Source: Collinsella aerofaciens
Lineage (GTDB): Bacteria > Actinomycetota > Coriobacteriia > Coriobacteriales > Coriobacteriaceae
Direction of reading: 5' to 3'
Assembly (NCBI GenBank): GCA_030826265.1
Contig: JAPJOH010000013.1
Span: 1 to 62,048 of the forward strand
Length of the DNA: 62,048 bases
Shown: positions 45,441-54,457 of the stretch, one piece after another
How the letters are laid out: the number at the start of each line of letters is the position of its first letter
Position numbering within the stretch: the first letter of the stretch is position 1
Notes under the pieces: generated by a model
What the model was told of the DNA's origin: nothing
The model's database searches: none
Seen by the model: the letters and a program-made list of their open reading frames with translations, nothing else
Translations under genes and position numbers: made by a program

Positions 45441-46205
45441 CTAGTGGCCCTTGATGGAGTTGAGGAAGTCCTGGGCGCGCTTGGTCTGGGGGTGGTCGAA
45501 GAACTCGTCGGGCGTGCCGGTTTCTACGATCTGGCCATCGGCCATAAACACGACGCGATCGGCCACGCGGCGGGCAAAGTTCATCTCGTGCGTAATGACG
45601 ATCATCGTCATGCCCTGCTGGGCCAGACGGACCATGACCTCGAGCACCTCGTTGATCATCTCGGGGTCAAGGGCACTCGTGGGCTCGTCAAAAAGCATGG
45701 CCTTGGGTTGCATGGCAAGCGAGCGGGCGATGGCTACACGCTGTTGCTGGCCGCCTGAGAGCTGTGCGGGCACCTTATCGGCCTGCTCGGCAACGCCCAC
45801 GCGGCCCAGCAGGTCCATGGCGCGCTCGCGGGCTTCGTCCTTGGAGACGCCCAGCACATCGACCGGTCCCAGCATGACGTTCTGCAGTACGGTCATATGT
45901 GCGAACAGGTTGAACTGCTGAAACACCATGCCCAGCTCGGCGCGCATGCGGGCAAGATCCTTGCCTTCTTGCGGCAGGGGCTCGCCCTCGATGAGGATCT
46001 CGCCCGAGTCGATGGTTTCCAGGCGGTTGATGGTGCGGCACATGGTCGACTTGCCCGAGCCCGAGGGACCGATCACAACGACGACCTCGCCGCGGTCGAC
46101 CGAGAGATTGATGTCGTTGAGGACGTGTAGATTGCCATAGTGCTTATCGACGTGCCTGAGCTCGATCAGCGGCTGATTGCCGGTGGAAGAGGTACTCTGT
46201 GCCAT
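45441..46205 (-). CDS. Polar amino-acid ABC importer, ATP-binding protein
   Basis: This 254-aa ATPase has Walker A GPSGSGKST, signature LSGGQQQR and Walker B MLFDEPTSALD of the GlnQ/ArtP class. AAGGAG precedes the ATG. It follows two permease genes and powers their import cycle. Confidence 0.93.
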   Translation of the reverse strand: MAQSTSSTGNQPLIELRHVDKHYGNLHVLNDINLSVDRGEVVVVIGPSGSGKSTMCRTINRLETIDSGEILIEGEPLPQEGKDLARMRAELGMVFQQFNLFAHMTVLQNVMLGPVDVLGVSKDEARERAMDLLGRVGVAEQADKVPAQLSGGQQQRVAIARSLAMQPKAMLFDEPTSALDPEMINEVLEVMVRLAQQGMTMIVITHEMNFARRVADRVVFMADGQIVETGTPDEFFDHPQTKRAQDFLNSIKGH

Positions 46206-46241
46206 GGTGCTCGGCTCCTTATGACTAGAAATGGTAAAGCG

Positions 46242-47075
46242 TTAGCGGATGATGGTCGCACCGGTCTTGTGCGAAACGTAGACGGCGGCCTTGTTAATTG
46301 CGACGTTGATGAGGATGTAGATGACCGCGATTACCAGGTAGACCGACACGAGGGCGTCGTAGTTGGTAATGAGCACGCGGGCGTTTTGCATGAGGTCGGG
46401 GTAGCTCACCACATAGGCGACGGTGGTGTCTTTGACTACGACCACAAGCTGCGAAATCAAGGACGGAATGATAAACCGAATAGCCTGCGGCAACACGATT
46501 TTAAAGGTGATTTTAGCCTTGGAGAGACCGAGTGCCTGGGCGGCCTCGACCTGGCCGCGCGGCACGGCGTTGACGCCGGCGCGGAAGATCTCGGCGAGTA
46601 CGCCGGCGGCAGCGAGCGCGACGGGAAGCGTGAGCATCCAAAACGACGGCAGCGCGATCTTGTACTGGGGCAGCACCAAAAAGAAGAAGTAGATGAACAG
46701 CAGGCTCGGTACGCCGCGGAAGAAATCGGTGAGCACACGGCAGACCAGCTGCAGCGGCTTAATGTCGCTGGTACGGCCGAGCATAAGGGCTAAGCCCAGC
46801 ACCAGCGCGATGGCGCCAGCGGTGAGTGCGACTTTAACGGTGCCCTCAAAGCCGGCAAGCAGGAACTTCCAGGTGGTGAGGTGCGTAAAGAAATACCAAT
46901 AGTGGACCGAAAGCTGGCCGGTCACATAAAAGCGCTGCAGTACCAGGACAGCGAGCGCGGCGACGGCAACAAGTGAGATGACGGTGCCGATGCGAATCTT
47001 GGCGCGCATCTTGGGGCCGGGAGCCTCGTAGAGCGCATCGCGCATGGTGAGCGCGGAGGCGGAGTGCTTGCTCAT
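46242..47075 (-). CDS. Polar amino-acid ABC importer, permease 2
   Basis: This 277-aa membrane protein of the HisM/GlnP type has an N-terminal hydrophilic extension (about 25 residues), then several helices. The EAA-loop segment is EAAQALGLSKAKITFKIVLPQA. It overlaps permease 1 by 4 nt and should form a heterodimer with it. Confidence 0.92.
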   Translation of the reverse strand: MSKHSASALTMRDALYEAPGPKMRAKIRIGTVISLVAVAALAVLVLQRFYVTGQLSVHYWYFFTHLTTWKFLLAGFEGTVKVALTAGAIALVLGLALMLGRTSDIKPLQLVCRVLTDFFRGVPSLLFIYFFFLVLPQYKIALPSFWMLTLPVALAAAGVLAEIFRAGVNAVPRGQVEAAQALGLSKAKITFKIVLPQAIRFIIPSLISQLVVVVKDTTVAYVVSYPDLMQNARVLITNYDALVSVYLVIAVIYILINVAINKAAVYVSHKTGATIIR

Positions 47076-47731
47076 CGGAGGATCCTCACCTTCTTATCGA
47101 TGTAGTTGCCAATGTGGCTCACCACAAAGGCCGTGCCCAGGTAGCCGAGCGCCGAGATAAAGAACGCGGCGACGCCGCCGAGCGAGCGCGTGTTGATGTA
47201 GCTCACCACGCCGGTGAGCTCCTGCGGTTTAAGCGGCACCTGGCTGCCGAGTGCGGTGGTGAGCATGACGGCGATAAAGAGGTTAGTCATGGGCAGCACG
47301 CTCGAGCGCAGCGCCTGCGGAATCACGATCTTGGCGAGGATGCGGCTAAAGTTCATGCCCAGCGAGCGTGCGGCTTCCACCTGGCCGACGCCGACGGTGT
47401 TGATGCCGCTCATAAAGTTTTCGGAGCCAAAGGCCGAGCCCAAAAGGACCGTGGCGACGATAACGCAGGTGCGGTAGGGCAGAACGACTTTGAGCGGCGG
47501 CAGCGCATAGACGACGATGATGAGCAGCGCGATGCCGGGGATGTTACGGAAGACCTGGACATACAGGTCGCCAAAGACGCGCAGCGGCTTGAGCGGCGAC
47601 ACGCGCATCACGGTGACGGCGACGGCCAGCACCATGGCGATGAAAAACGACTCAAGCGTCATGCCCCAGGTTGCTAGCAGCGCGTCGATATAGTTCTGGC
47701 CATAGAGCGACCAGAGTTCGGAGAGACTCAT
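47072..47731 (-). CDS. Polar amino-acid ABC importer, permease 1
   Basis: This 219-aa membrane protein of the same family has about five helices and the EAA-loop segment VEAARSLGMNFSRILAKIVIPQA. It is followed by permease 2 with a 4-nt overlap. Confidence 0.92.
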   Translation of the reverse strand: MSLSELWSLYGQNYIDALLATWGMTLESFFIAMVLAVAVTVMRVSPLKPLRVFGDLYVQVFRNIPGIALLIIVVYALPPLKVVLPYRTCVIVATVLLGSAFGSENFMSGINTVGVGQVEAARSLGMNFSRILAKIVIPQALRSSVLPMTNLFIAVMLTTALGSQVPLKPQELTGVVSYINTRSLGGVAAFFISALGYLGTAFVVSHIGNYIDKKVRILR

Positions 47732-47755
47732 GCGGACCTCCCGCCGATAAGGAAA

Positions 47756-47781
47756 GGGGCTCCCGTGTGTACGGAAGCCCC
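47756..47781 (-). terminator. Intra-operon hairpin after the binding-protein gene
   Basis: GGGGCT/AGCCCC and CCGT/ACGG stack with single unpaired bases around GTGT. On the minus strand TTTCC follows. It lies between the binding-protein stop and the first permease gene, a common arrangement that lets the binding protein be made in excess. Confidence 0.65.
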
Positions 47782-47869
47782 GACAACTCTGTGAGGAAAC
47801 AGTTTACCGCAATAAAGCGCATCGTGCGTTTCCATATGGTTTCGTTGCGGCCGTTACCAGGCTCGTTGC

Positions 47870-48865
47870 CTAGGCGCCGATCTCGGGCAGCTCGGGAACA
47901 TTGGTGTCGCCCGTGCGGTCGCCGATGCAGATCTGCCACAGCTCGGTCCAGGTGCCGTCGTCCTCGATCTTCTTAAGGAAGTCGTTGACAAAGGCGACGC
48001 CGTCGGAATCGAGCGGTAGACCGATGCCATAGGGCTCCTTGCTGCCGAAGGGCTTGCCGGCGATCTTGTATTTACCGGGCTCGCGGACCAGGGCGCTCTG
48101 CTGCATGTTGTTATCGATGACGTAGGCGTCAACGCGACCCTGCTGGAGGGCCTGGCGGGCCTCCTCGTCGGTCTTGAACTCCTGCTGGCTGGCCTTGGGA
48201 GCGAACTCCTCCAGGATGGCGGGGCCGTTGGAGCCGGACTGGACGGCGACGTTCTTGTCGGCCAGGTCGTCGACGCTCTTGATGTCGTCGTTGTCGGCGA
48301 GCACCAGGATGGCCTGCTGGGTGTAGTAGTAGGGACCGGCAAAGGATACGAGCTTCTTGCGGTCGTCAGTGATGGTGTAGGTGGCAAAGACAGCGTCGAC
48401 CTGGCCGTTCTGCAGGACGGACTCGCGCGTGTCCGAGGTCACCTGGGTGATTTCGACCTTGTTCTCGCCCAGAATGTAGTTGGACAGGAGCTGTGCGATA
48501 CCGGCGTCGAAGCCGCGGGTCTGACCGTCCTTCTCGTTGAGGAGGGAGAAGAGCGTGGAAGTCTGAACGCCACCGATCTTAAAGACCCCGGCGTCCTTGA
48601 CGGCCGTAGCCCAGGTGCTGGCGGCGATGGCGTCGTCATCGGCCTTGGGGCCGTCGTTGACGAGCTTGTCGAATGCCTTGGCATCGAGCGTGGCGGAAAC
48701 CTCGGTATCCTCGGAGCTCTTGGAGGAGCCGGCGGCGGAACCCTTGTCGGCCTCGGCGCTGGTGTCAGAGCAGCCGGCAAGACCAAGGCCGGCGACGGTT
48801 GCGAAGGTGGCGGCAACGAAGCCGCGGCGGTCGAGAACGACCTGCTGGGAGAGGTTCTTGCTCAT
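47870..48865 (-). CDS. Polar amino-acid ABC importer, substrate-binding lipoprotein
   Basis: This 331-aa protein has a lipoprotein signal with RRGFVAATF (possibly Tat-type) and lipobox GLAGC (Cys32), then a Ser/Glu-rich linker and a family-3 solute-binding domain: GFDAGIAQLL, TDDRKKLVSFAGPYY, VQSGSNGPAILEEF. The family binds glutamate, glutamine or similar polar amino acids; specificity is not readable here. It heads the importer operon behind a strong promoter. Confidence 0.92.
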   Translation of the reverse strand: MSKNLSQQVVLDRRGFVAATFATVAGLGLAGCSDTSAEADKGSAAGSSKSSEDTEVSATLDAKAFDKLVNDGPKADDDAIAASTWATAVKDAGVFKIGGVQTSTLFSLLNEKDGQTRGFDAGIAQLLSNYILGENKVEITQVTSDTRESVLQNGQVDAVFATYTITDDRKKLVSFAGPYYYTQQAILVLADNDDIKSVDDLADKNVAVQSGSNGPAILEEFAPKASQQEFKTDEEARQALQQGRVDAYVIDNNMQQSALVREPGKYKIAGKPFGSKEPYGIGLPLDSDGVAFVNDFLKKIEDDGTWTELWQICIGDRTGDTNVPELPEIGA

Positions 48866-48908
48866 GGTAGAACACCTTTCTTAATAAAATCCCTAGCGGT
48901 TGAGTAGA

Positions 48909-48938
48909 GTTATACCCTATCGCGCTCAAATGGGTCAA
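48909..48938 (-). promoter_or_regulatory. Promoter of the amino-acid importer operon
   Basis: On the minus strand TTGACC (48933-48938) and TATAAC (48909-48914) are 18 bp apart. The transcript leader would be about 40 nt. Confidence 0.7.
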
Positions 48939-48981
48939 CACGAAATAACACAGAAACATACTTACCTTATGGGTTATTCTA

Positions 48982-49014
48982 CCTACCAAAAAGGGACAGG
49001 TTTATTTTGGCAGG
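48982..49014 (+). repeat. GGGACAGG hairpin repeat, copy A3
   Basis: CCTACCAAAA, AGGGACAGGTTTA, TTTTGGCAGG, followed by TTTTATCTGGGCAAA as in copy A1. It is the first of four hairpins in the 498-bp gap 48866-49363, which has no gene. Confidence 0.8.
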
Positions 49015-49082
49015 TTTTATCTGGGCAAACGCCGATTATTGCAGCTAAGAAAGCGTTTTGCGACGGCATGATCGCTCGCGGC

Positions 49083-49155
49083 GGCCGCCACATCTGCAAG
49101 AACCACCACAAAGGGGACAGGCACCTTTGTGGTGGTTCTTGCAGATGTGGCGGCC
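49083..49155. repeat. 32-bp perfect hairpin with GGACAGGCA loop
   Basis: Arms 49083-49114 and 49124-49155 are perfectly complementary over 32 bp with a 9-nt loop. The loop and flanking GG give GGGGACAGG, the motif also found in the A-type repeats. Confidence 0.9.
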
Positions 49156-49166
49156 TGCCTCTCTGT

Positions 49167-49309
49167 TTTGTCTCAATCTGTAACAGGTAGACGAGGAAAT
49201 GGGTTCTATCTGTTACAGATTGAGACAAAGGTCAGGGACTAAGACGTCTTGTCTAGATCTGTAACAGGTAGACGGGAATTCGGGCTATGGATGTTACAGA
49301 TTGAGATAA
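49167..49309 (+). repeat. Two tandem CTGTAACAG hairpin repeats
   Basis: Copy 1 (49167-49229) has perfect 20-bp arms, extendable by 5 bp with a G-U, around GTAGACGAGG...TTCTAT. Copy 2 (49248-49309) has the same layout and sequence with several arm mismatches. Both carry CTGTAACAGGTAGACG. Confidence 0.85.
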
Positions 49310-49324
49310 TCGCGTCGCGAAAAC

Positions 49325-49363
49325 AAAAACCTCCGCAGGGGTGCTTCCCTTGCGGAGGTTTTT
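49325..49363. terminator. Terminator at the dxs 3' end
   Basis: AAAAACCTCCGCA (49325-49337) pairs with TGCGGAGGTTTTT (49351-49363). A and T runs on both sides make it active in both directions. It begins at the dxs stop codon. Confidence 0.9.
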
Positions 49364-51145
49364 CTATTCGTTCAGCAGACGTACCGCTTCGGCGGCCATG
49401 TTCTCGACCGTCATGCCGGATTGCGCCAGCAGCTCGTTGGGGTCGTAGCGGTCGGGGAAACCCTTGGCGATGCCGAAGGTGCGCGTGCGCACTGGCGTGC
49501 AGGCCAAGTAGCACGCGACGCGCTCGCCCCAGCCGCCGTCCAAGATGCCGTCCTCGAGGGTGATGACAACGCGATGCTCGACGGCAAGGCTGTCGAGGAA
49601 CGCGCGGTCGAGCTCGGTTGCAAAGCGCGGGTTGGCGAGCGTGGCCTCGATACCGTACTCGGCAGTCAGACGGTTTGCCACGCGCTCGCCCAGCTCAAAG
49701 AAATCGCCAAGCGCGAGCACGGCAACGTCGCGGCCCTGACGCACAACGTCGTAGCGCGCGACGCCGTAATCGGTGCCCTCGGCGGGCGCCAGATCGGGGC
49801 GGCTTACCAGGCCGATGCCCGGTAAGCGGATCGCCACGGGATGCTCGCGGTGGTTGAGCGACCAGCTCAGCATGGATAGGTATTCCTCCATGCAGGCCGG
49901 TGCCAGGTAGCGCATGTTGGGAAGTCCGCCCAGCATGGAAATATCAAAGAACGAGAGGTGCGTCTCGGACGTGGTGCCAAAGATTGACGCACCAAACACT
50001 AAGATGGTTGCGGGGGCGTCGTTGAGGCACAGGTCGTGCCACAGTTCGTCATAGGCGCGCTGCAAAAACGTGCCGTACGCGCCAAAGACCGGCTTGGCGC
50101 CGGCGCTGGCGAGCGCGGTGGCAAAGGTGACGGCGTGCTCTTCGGCAATACCCACGTCGACAAACTGCTTGCCTGCCGCGGCGCGAAGCTCGGGCGTGAA
50201 GCCCATGATATAGGGCGTGGCAGCCGTGATAGCGACAATCTGCGGGTCGTTCGCGATAGCGGCGTTGAGTGCCTCGCTCGTAATATCGGCATAGGTGCGC
50301 GGTGCGGGCTCGCTCGGGTGGCCCGGGCAAAGTTTGCGGCCGGTTGCCATATCGAAGGGTCCTACATGGTGCCAGTGTTCGGGGTCGCTCTGGGCCGGCT
50401 CAAAGCCCTTGCCCTTGGCGGTCGAGACGTGCAGCACGATGGGGTGATCGATATCGCGCAGCTCCTGCAGCGTATCGACCAGCGCTTGGACATCGTTGCC
50501 GGCGGCCAGGTAGCGATAGTCGAGCCCCAGCGCGCGGAAAACGTTGCGCTCACAGGTGCCGTTGCTGGCGCGCAGCTCGGCCAGATTGCGATACAGGCCA
50601 CCGTGGTTTTCGGCGATGGACTGGTCGTTATCGTTGACGATGATGATCAGGTTGCTGTCGAGCTCGGCGGCATTGTTAAAGCCCTCAAACGCCAAGCCGC
50701 CCGAAAGCGAGCCGTCGCCAATAACGGTAATGACGTTATACGTGTCACCCACCAGGTCGCGCGCGTGGGCAAGGCCGCAGCCCAAACTCACCGAGGTCGA
50801 GGTATGCCCCATGGCAAACAGGTCATGCTCGGACTCGTCGGGATTGGCAAAGCCGGAGGCCTCGCCATAACGCTCCGGATCGATATAGGTGTACGCGCGC
50901 CCGGTCAGCGCCTTGTGGGCGTAGGTCTGGTGCGACACGTCAAAGACAATCTTGTCGGTGGGGGAGTTAAACACGCGATGGAGCGCGACCGTGAGCTCAA
51001 CGACGCCCAGGTTGGGGGCAACGTGTCCGCCGACGGCGGCGGAGCTTTCGAGGATGGCGTGGCGAATCTCGTCGCAGAGCTGCGGGAGCTCGGCGCGATT
51101 AAGAGCCTTGACGTCCTCGGGCGTTGTCGTTTGCGTAAGCAGCAT
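49364..51145 (-). CDS. dxs: 1-deoxy-D-xylulose-5-phosphate synthase
   Basis: This 593-aa ThDP enzyme has GGHVAPNLGVVELTVALH near residue 39, the ThDP-binding GDGSLSGGLAFEGFN, and the catalytic Glu in GIAEEHAVTFA. It condenses pyruvate with glyceraldehyde-3-phosphate, starting isoprenoid and thiamine/PLP precursor synthesis. It is slightly shorter than the usual 620-640 aa. It reads DVSHQ where most have DVGHQ, and its loop after HKALTGR is reduced. It could be a divergent Dxs paralogue. Confidence 0.87.
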   Translation of the reverse strand: MLLTQTTTPEDVKALNRAELPQLCDEIRHAILESSAAVGGHVAPNLGVVELTVALHRVFNSPTDKIVFDVSHQTYAHKALTGRAYTYIDPERYGEASGFANPDESEHDLFAMGHTSTSVSLGCGLAHARDLVGDTYNVITVIGDGSLSGGLAFEGFNNAAELDSNLIIIVNDNDQSIAENHGGLYRNLAELRASNGTCERNVFRALGLDYRYLAAGNDVQALVDTLQELRDIDHPIVLHVSTAKGKGFEPAQSDPEHWHHVGPFDMATGRKLCPGHPSEPAPRTYADITSEALNAAIANDPQIVAITAATPYIMGFTPELRAAAGKQFVDVGIAEEHAVTFATALASAGAKPVFGAYGTFLQRAYDELWHDLCLNDAPATILVFGASIFGTTSETHLSFFDISMLGGLPNMRYLAPACMEEYLSMLSWSLNHREHPVAIRLPGIGLVSRPDLAPAEGTDYGVARYDVVRQGRDVAVLALGDFFELGERVANRLTAEYGIEATLANPRFATELDRAFLDSLAVEHRVVITLEDGILDGGWGERVACYLACTPVRTRTFGIAKGFPDRYDPNELLAQSGMTVENMAAEAVRLLNE

Positions 51146-51373
51146 CGTTGTGGGTTACTCCATGCGAATCGAGCGCCGGCGCTCCCTCGGCCGGCACAAT
51201 TGCACAAAACAGTCTCGCACATTTTGACGTTTGATATGTGACGGCGGCGCGGTAATTCGCCAACTGGCGGGGCAAAACGTTTTGTCCGATGCCATACTGG
51301 TAGATTCGATGATGATTTTATTCAATGCGTGCAGTCCGTGGCTTGCCGCCGTGAGCCGCTGGAAGGAGGCAGC

Positions 51374-51910
51374 ATGTCCGATGCCGTTCGTGCCGAGAAA
51401 ATCGCGCGCGAGGTCGACGATGCCGCCCGTCAGCTGGCCCAGGCGGGCCGCTTGGACCTGACGCGCGAGTTTATCCAGCATGGCGACGTGACGGTCTATG
51501 CGCATGTGACTTCGGTAGCGCGGGCGAGCCTGTCCTTTGCCGAGCGCCTGGGCCGTGTTGGCATTTCGGTCGATTGCGCTTCGCTGCTGCGCGGGGCCCT
51601 GCTGCACGATTACTTTCTCTATGACTGGCACGATTCCGACCCAAGTCATCGGCTGCATGGCTTTCGCCACCCGTTTTTTGCCCTGGCGCGTGCCGAGGAA
51701 GATTTTGAGCTGACGCCGCGCGAGCGGAATATCATCGTGCGTCATATGTTTCCGCTGGTGCCGGTGCCGCCGACGTGTCGTGAGGCATGGATTGTGTGCC
51801 TGGCTGATAAGTGGTGCGCGCTGCGCGAGACGGTCGCCGGCCGTCTGCCACGCAAGGACGAGACGGACGATAGCGTGAGCAAAGAATCGAGCGAAAAGAG
51901 GAGAGGGTAG
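51374..51910 (+). CDS. HD-domain phosphohydrolase
   Basis: This 178-aa protein has HD-type metal ligands: His in YAHVTSVA, HD in LLHDYFLYDW, His in IVRHMFPL and Asp in CLADKWCA. It is a probable metal-dependent phosphohydrolase of unknown substrate. AAGGAGG precedes the ATG at 51374. The broken membrane-protein gene follows after 3 nt, so the two were an operon. Confidence 0.85.
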   Translation: MSDAVRAEKIAREVDDAARQLAQAGRLDLTREFIQHGDVTVYAHVTSVARASLSFAERLGRVGISVDCASLLRGALLHDYFLYDWHDSDPSHRLHGFRHPFFALARAEEDFELTPRERNIIVRHMFPLVPVPPTCREAWIVCLADKWCALRETVAGRLPRKDETDDSVSKESSEKRRG

Positions 51911-51913
51911 ACG

Positions 51914-52933
51914 GTGGAAACCGCGATCGATATGGCGTTTGGCGGCGCGACGCTTGCCGCCTGTCCACTCTCGGCACTGGTGCTCTCCTTTGCCTTTTAC
52001 GGGTTTTGCGGCTGGGCATAGGAGTCGACAGTATGCGCCATGCTCAACCAAAGACGCTTCGCCAACAGCGGATTTTTGCTGGGGCCGTGTTGTCCTATCT
52101 ATGGTGTGGGCGGCATAGCCTGCTGGTTTTTGCTGCGCGGGATTCCGGATGCCTCGAGCCAGTTTGTCGCGGCGGCGCTTGTATGCAGCGTAATCGAGTA
52201 CAGCGCGGGCCTTCTATTGGAAAAGACAACGGGTGCTCGCTTTTGGGACTATTCGCACTTGCCGTTTAACCTGCACGGACGCATCTGTCTGTACTGGGCA
52301 TGCGCGTTTGGCTTGGGCGCGTTGTGTATTTGCCGCGTGGTTGAGCCGGCGGTGTTGGGCTTGCTCGGCCATTTGCCGGTGCTGGTTGTGCGGCTGTCCG
52401 CCTTTATCGTCGCGGTCACGATGATGGTCGACGCGGCATGCTCTTTGGCCAGTTGGCGCCGCCTGTCCGATCAGCTGGAGCGTGTGCGTACCGACCTTGC
52501 CGACCGCATCAATGAGTCGCTTGCCGATGCGTCTGACTCCATGCTCGAACGTATTCCCGATTCGGCGATCGACTCGGTGGCGCAGACGCATATCCGCAGT
52601 CGTGCCGTTAACGCGTGGCTGGCCGAGTTGGGTGACGCCACGCTCGATGCCCTTCGTGAGAAGGCTTCGATGCCGACGTTTATCTCGGATGGTGCTCGCG
52701 GCCTGGCGCTTGCTGCCCGCCGCGTGGCCGATGCCGCGCCGAGCGTACCCCATCCGTCGCTCGCCCGTCTCCGTGCCGGCAGGCGAGCGAACCGTCCGGT
52801 GCCGAGCGTGTCGCTCAGCCGTCGCGACCTGCGCTTCTTCAATGCCTTCCCGCGCTTGCGCATCAACCGCTACGAGGGCGTCATCCGAGCTACCGACCTC
52901 CGCGACCGAGCCCGCGAGCTGTTCCGCCGCTAG
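51914..52933 (+). pseudogene. Putative ABC-transporter type IV (DUF1113-like) membrane protein with in-frame amber codon
   Basis: Reading from GTG at 51914 (GGAGAGGG upstream) gives a signal-anchor-like start ending SFAFYGFCGWA. TAG follows at 52019-52021, and the same frame then continues ESTVCAMLNQRRFANSGFLLGPCCPIYGVG to 52933. The family normally reads GW-x-W/Y-E-S through this point, so the TAG replaces an aromatic codon. ATG at 52040 could restart a 297-aa protein without the first helix. The remaining part has about four helices (to residue 135) and a basic cytoplasmic tail. A nonsense mutation or base error is most likely. Confidence 0.7.
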
Positions 52934-53131
52934 CCGGGACGGGCGCGCTCACGGCTTCCTTGCTCGCGTATTTCCCGTTCGTTTCGCGTCCGTTGCCGCG
53001 CCGTTTCCAAGATTGCGGCACCGTTTCCATTCGACAACGCCGCGTTTAACAACGCCGTATCTGGTCTACACCAGTTGCCCCTCGGCCGCATTATGGGCGC
53101 CGACAACGTTCATGCGACCAAGGGAGAGCGA

Positions 53132-54409
53132 ATGTACGATACGGGATCGACAACGTTTATGCTCGTCTGCACCATGCTCGTGTTTTTAATGACACCGGGC
53201 CTGGCGTTTTTCTATGGCGGCCTGTCCAGGCGCAAAAATGTCATCAACACCATGCTTATGTGCTTTGGCGCCATTGGCCTGGTTGGTGTGCTGTGGATTG
53301 TTGCCGGCTGGTCGCTGGCCTACGGCGGCGACGGTTCCAGCCCGTTTATTGGAGGCCTTGACCAGCTGCTGTGCCTGCCGGTACTCAACCAGGTGCTGCA
53401 GGCGGCCGAGGGCACCGCGTCGGACGGCGCCGTCTACCCGGAGATTATCAACATCGCCTTCCAAATGGCGTTTGCCATGATCACGGCCGCTATCGTCACG
53501 GGCAGCCTGGCCGGCCGCGTTAAGTTTGGTGCCATGACGGCCTTCCTGGGCATTTGGCTGCTTGTGGTCTATGCGCCGCTTGCCCACATGGTTTGGGGCG
53601 GCGATGGCTCCTTTATCGGTGACATGATCGGCGCACTCGACTTTGCCGGCGGCGACGTGGTGCACATTTCGTCCGGTCTTACCGGCCTGATCCTCTGCTT
53701 AATGCTTGGCCGTCGTCGCGGCTTTGGCATGGTGAGCTACCGTCCGCATAACGTGCCGTTTGTGGCGTTGGGCGCCGGCCTGCTTTGGTTTGGCTGGTTT
53801 GGCTTTAACGGCGGCAGCGAGTTTAAGGCCGACGCCGTGGCGGCGCTCGCCATCCTCAACACCGTGACGGCTAGCGCGGCGGGCATGGTCTCGTGGCTTG
53901 CCGTCGAGCGCGTGCACACCGGTCGCCCCACGCTGGTGGGCGCCAGCACCGGTCTGGTTGCGGGCCTTGTGGTGGTCACGCCGGGTGCGGGCTTTGTCGA
54001 GCCGTGGGCGGCGCTGGTCATGGGCCTGATCGTATCTCCCGTCTGCTACCTGGCCATCAGCCATCTTAAGACCAAATTTGGCTACGACGATGCGCTCGAC
54101 GCGTTTGGCTGCCACGGCATCGGTGGCATCCTGGGCGGCGTGCTCACGGGGCTGTTCTGCGTGCCGGAGCTCTCGTGGACCGGTAAGGGCGGCCTGTTCT
54201 ACACGGGCGATGTCTCGCTGCTCATCTCGCAGATTTTGGGCATTGTGGTGACAGTCGCTATTGTACTGGTGCTCGACTTGGTGATCGCCGCGGTGGTCAA
54301 GGCGCTGTTCCACGGCAGCCTGCGCGTGGACGAGGCCGACGAGGCGCTGGGCCTGGATGCGAGTCAGCACGGCGAGAGCGCATACCCCTCGTTTAGTGGT
54401 CTGGACTAG
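53132..54409 (+). CDS. amt: Ammonium transporter (Amt)
   Basis: This 425-aa membrane protein has about eleven helices and family motifs: FFYGGL in the first helix, DFAGGDVVHISSGLTGL, LLWFGWFGFNGGS and DAFGCHGIGGILGG with the twin-His pore. It imports ammonium. GGGAGAG precedes the ATG at 53132. The PII gene follows 48 bp downstream and should plug the channel when nitrogen is plentiful. Nothing is recognisable in 52934-53131. Confidence 0.95.
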   Translation: MYDTGSTTFMLVCTMLVFLMTPGLAFFYGGLSRRKNVINTMLMCFGAIGLVGVLWIVAGWSLAYGGDGSSPFIGGLDQLLCLPVLNQVLQAAEGTASDGAVYPEIINIAFQMAFAMITAAIVTGSLAGRVKFGAMTAFLGIWLLVVYAPLAHMVWGGDGSFIGDMIGALDFAGGDVVHISSGLTGLILCLMLGRRRGFGMVSYRPHNVPFVALGAGLLWFGWFGFNGGSEFKADAVAALAILNTVTASAAGMVSWLAVERVHTGRPTLVGASTGLVAGLVVVTPGAGFVEPWAALVMGLIVSPVCYLAISHLKTKFGYDDALDAFGCHGIGGILGGVLTGLFCVPELSWTGKGGLFYTGDVSLLISQILGIVVTVAIVLVLDLVIAAVVKALFHGSLRVDEADEALGLDASQHGESAYPSFSGLD

Positions 54410-54457
54410 CGGTTTCTAACGTTCTGTCAGACCAACTCTTAAAGAGAGGAATTCATT

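Noticed and set aside
52019..52021. Pyrrolysine or programmed readthrough at the amber codon
   Set aside because: No pyl genes are visible and the codon replaces an aromatic residue in the family, so a nonsense mutation or base error is simpler.
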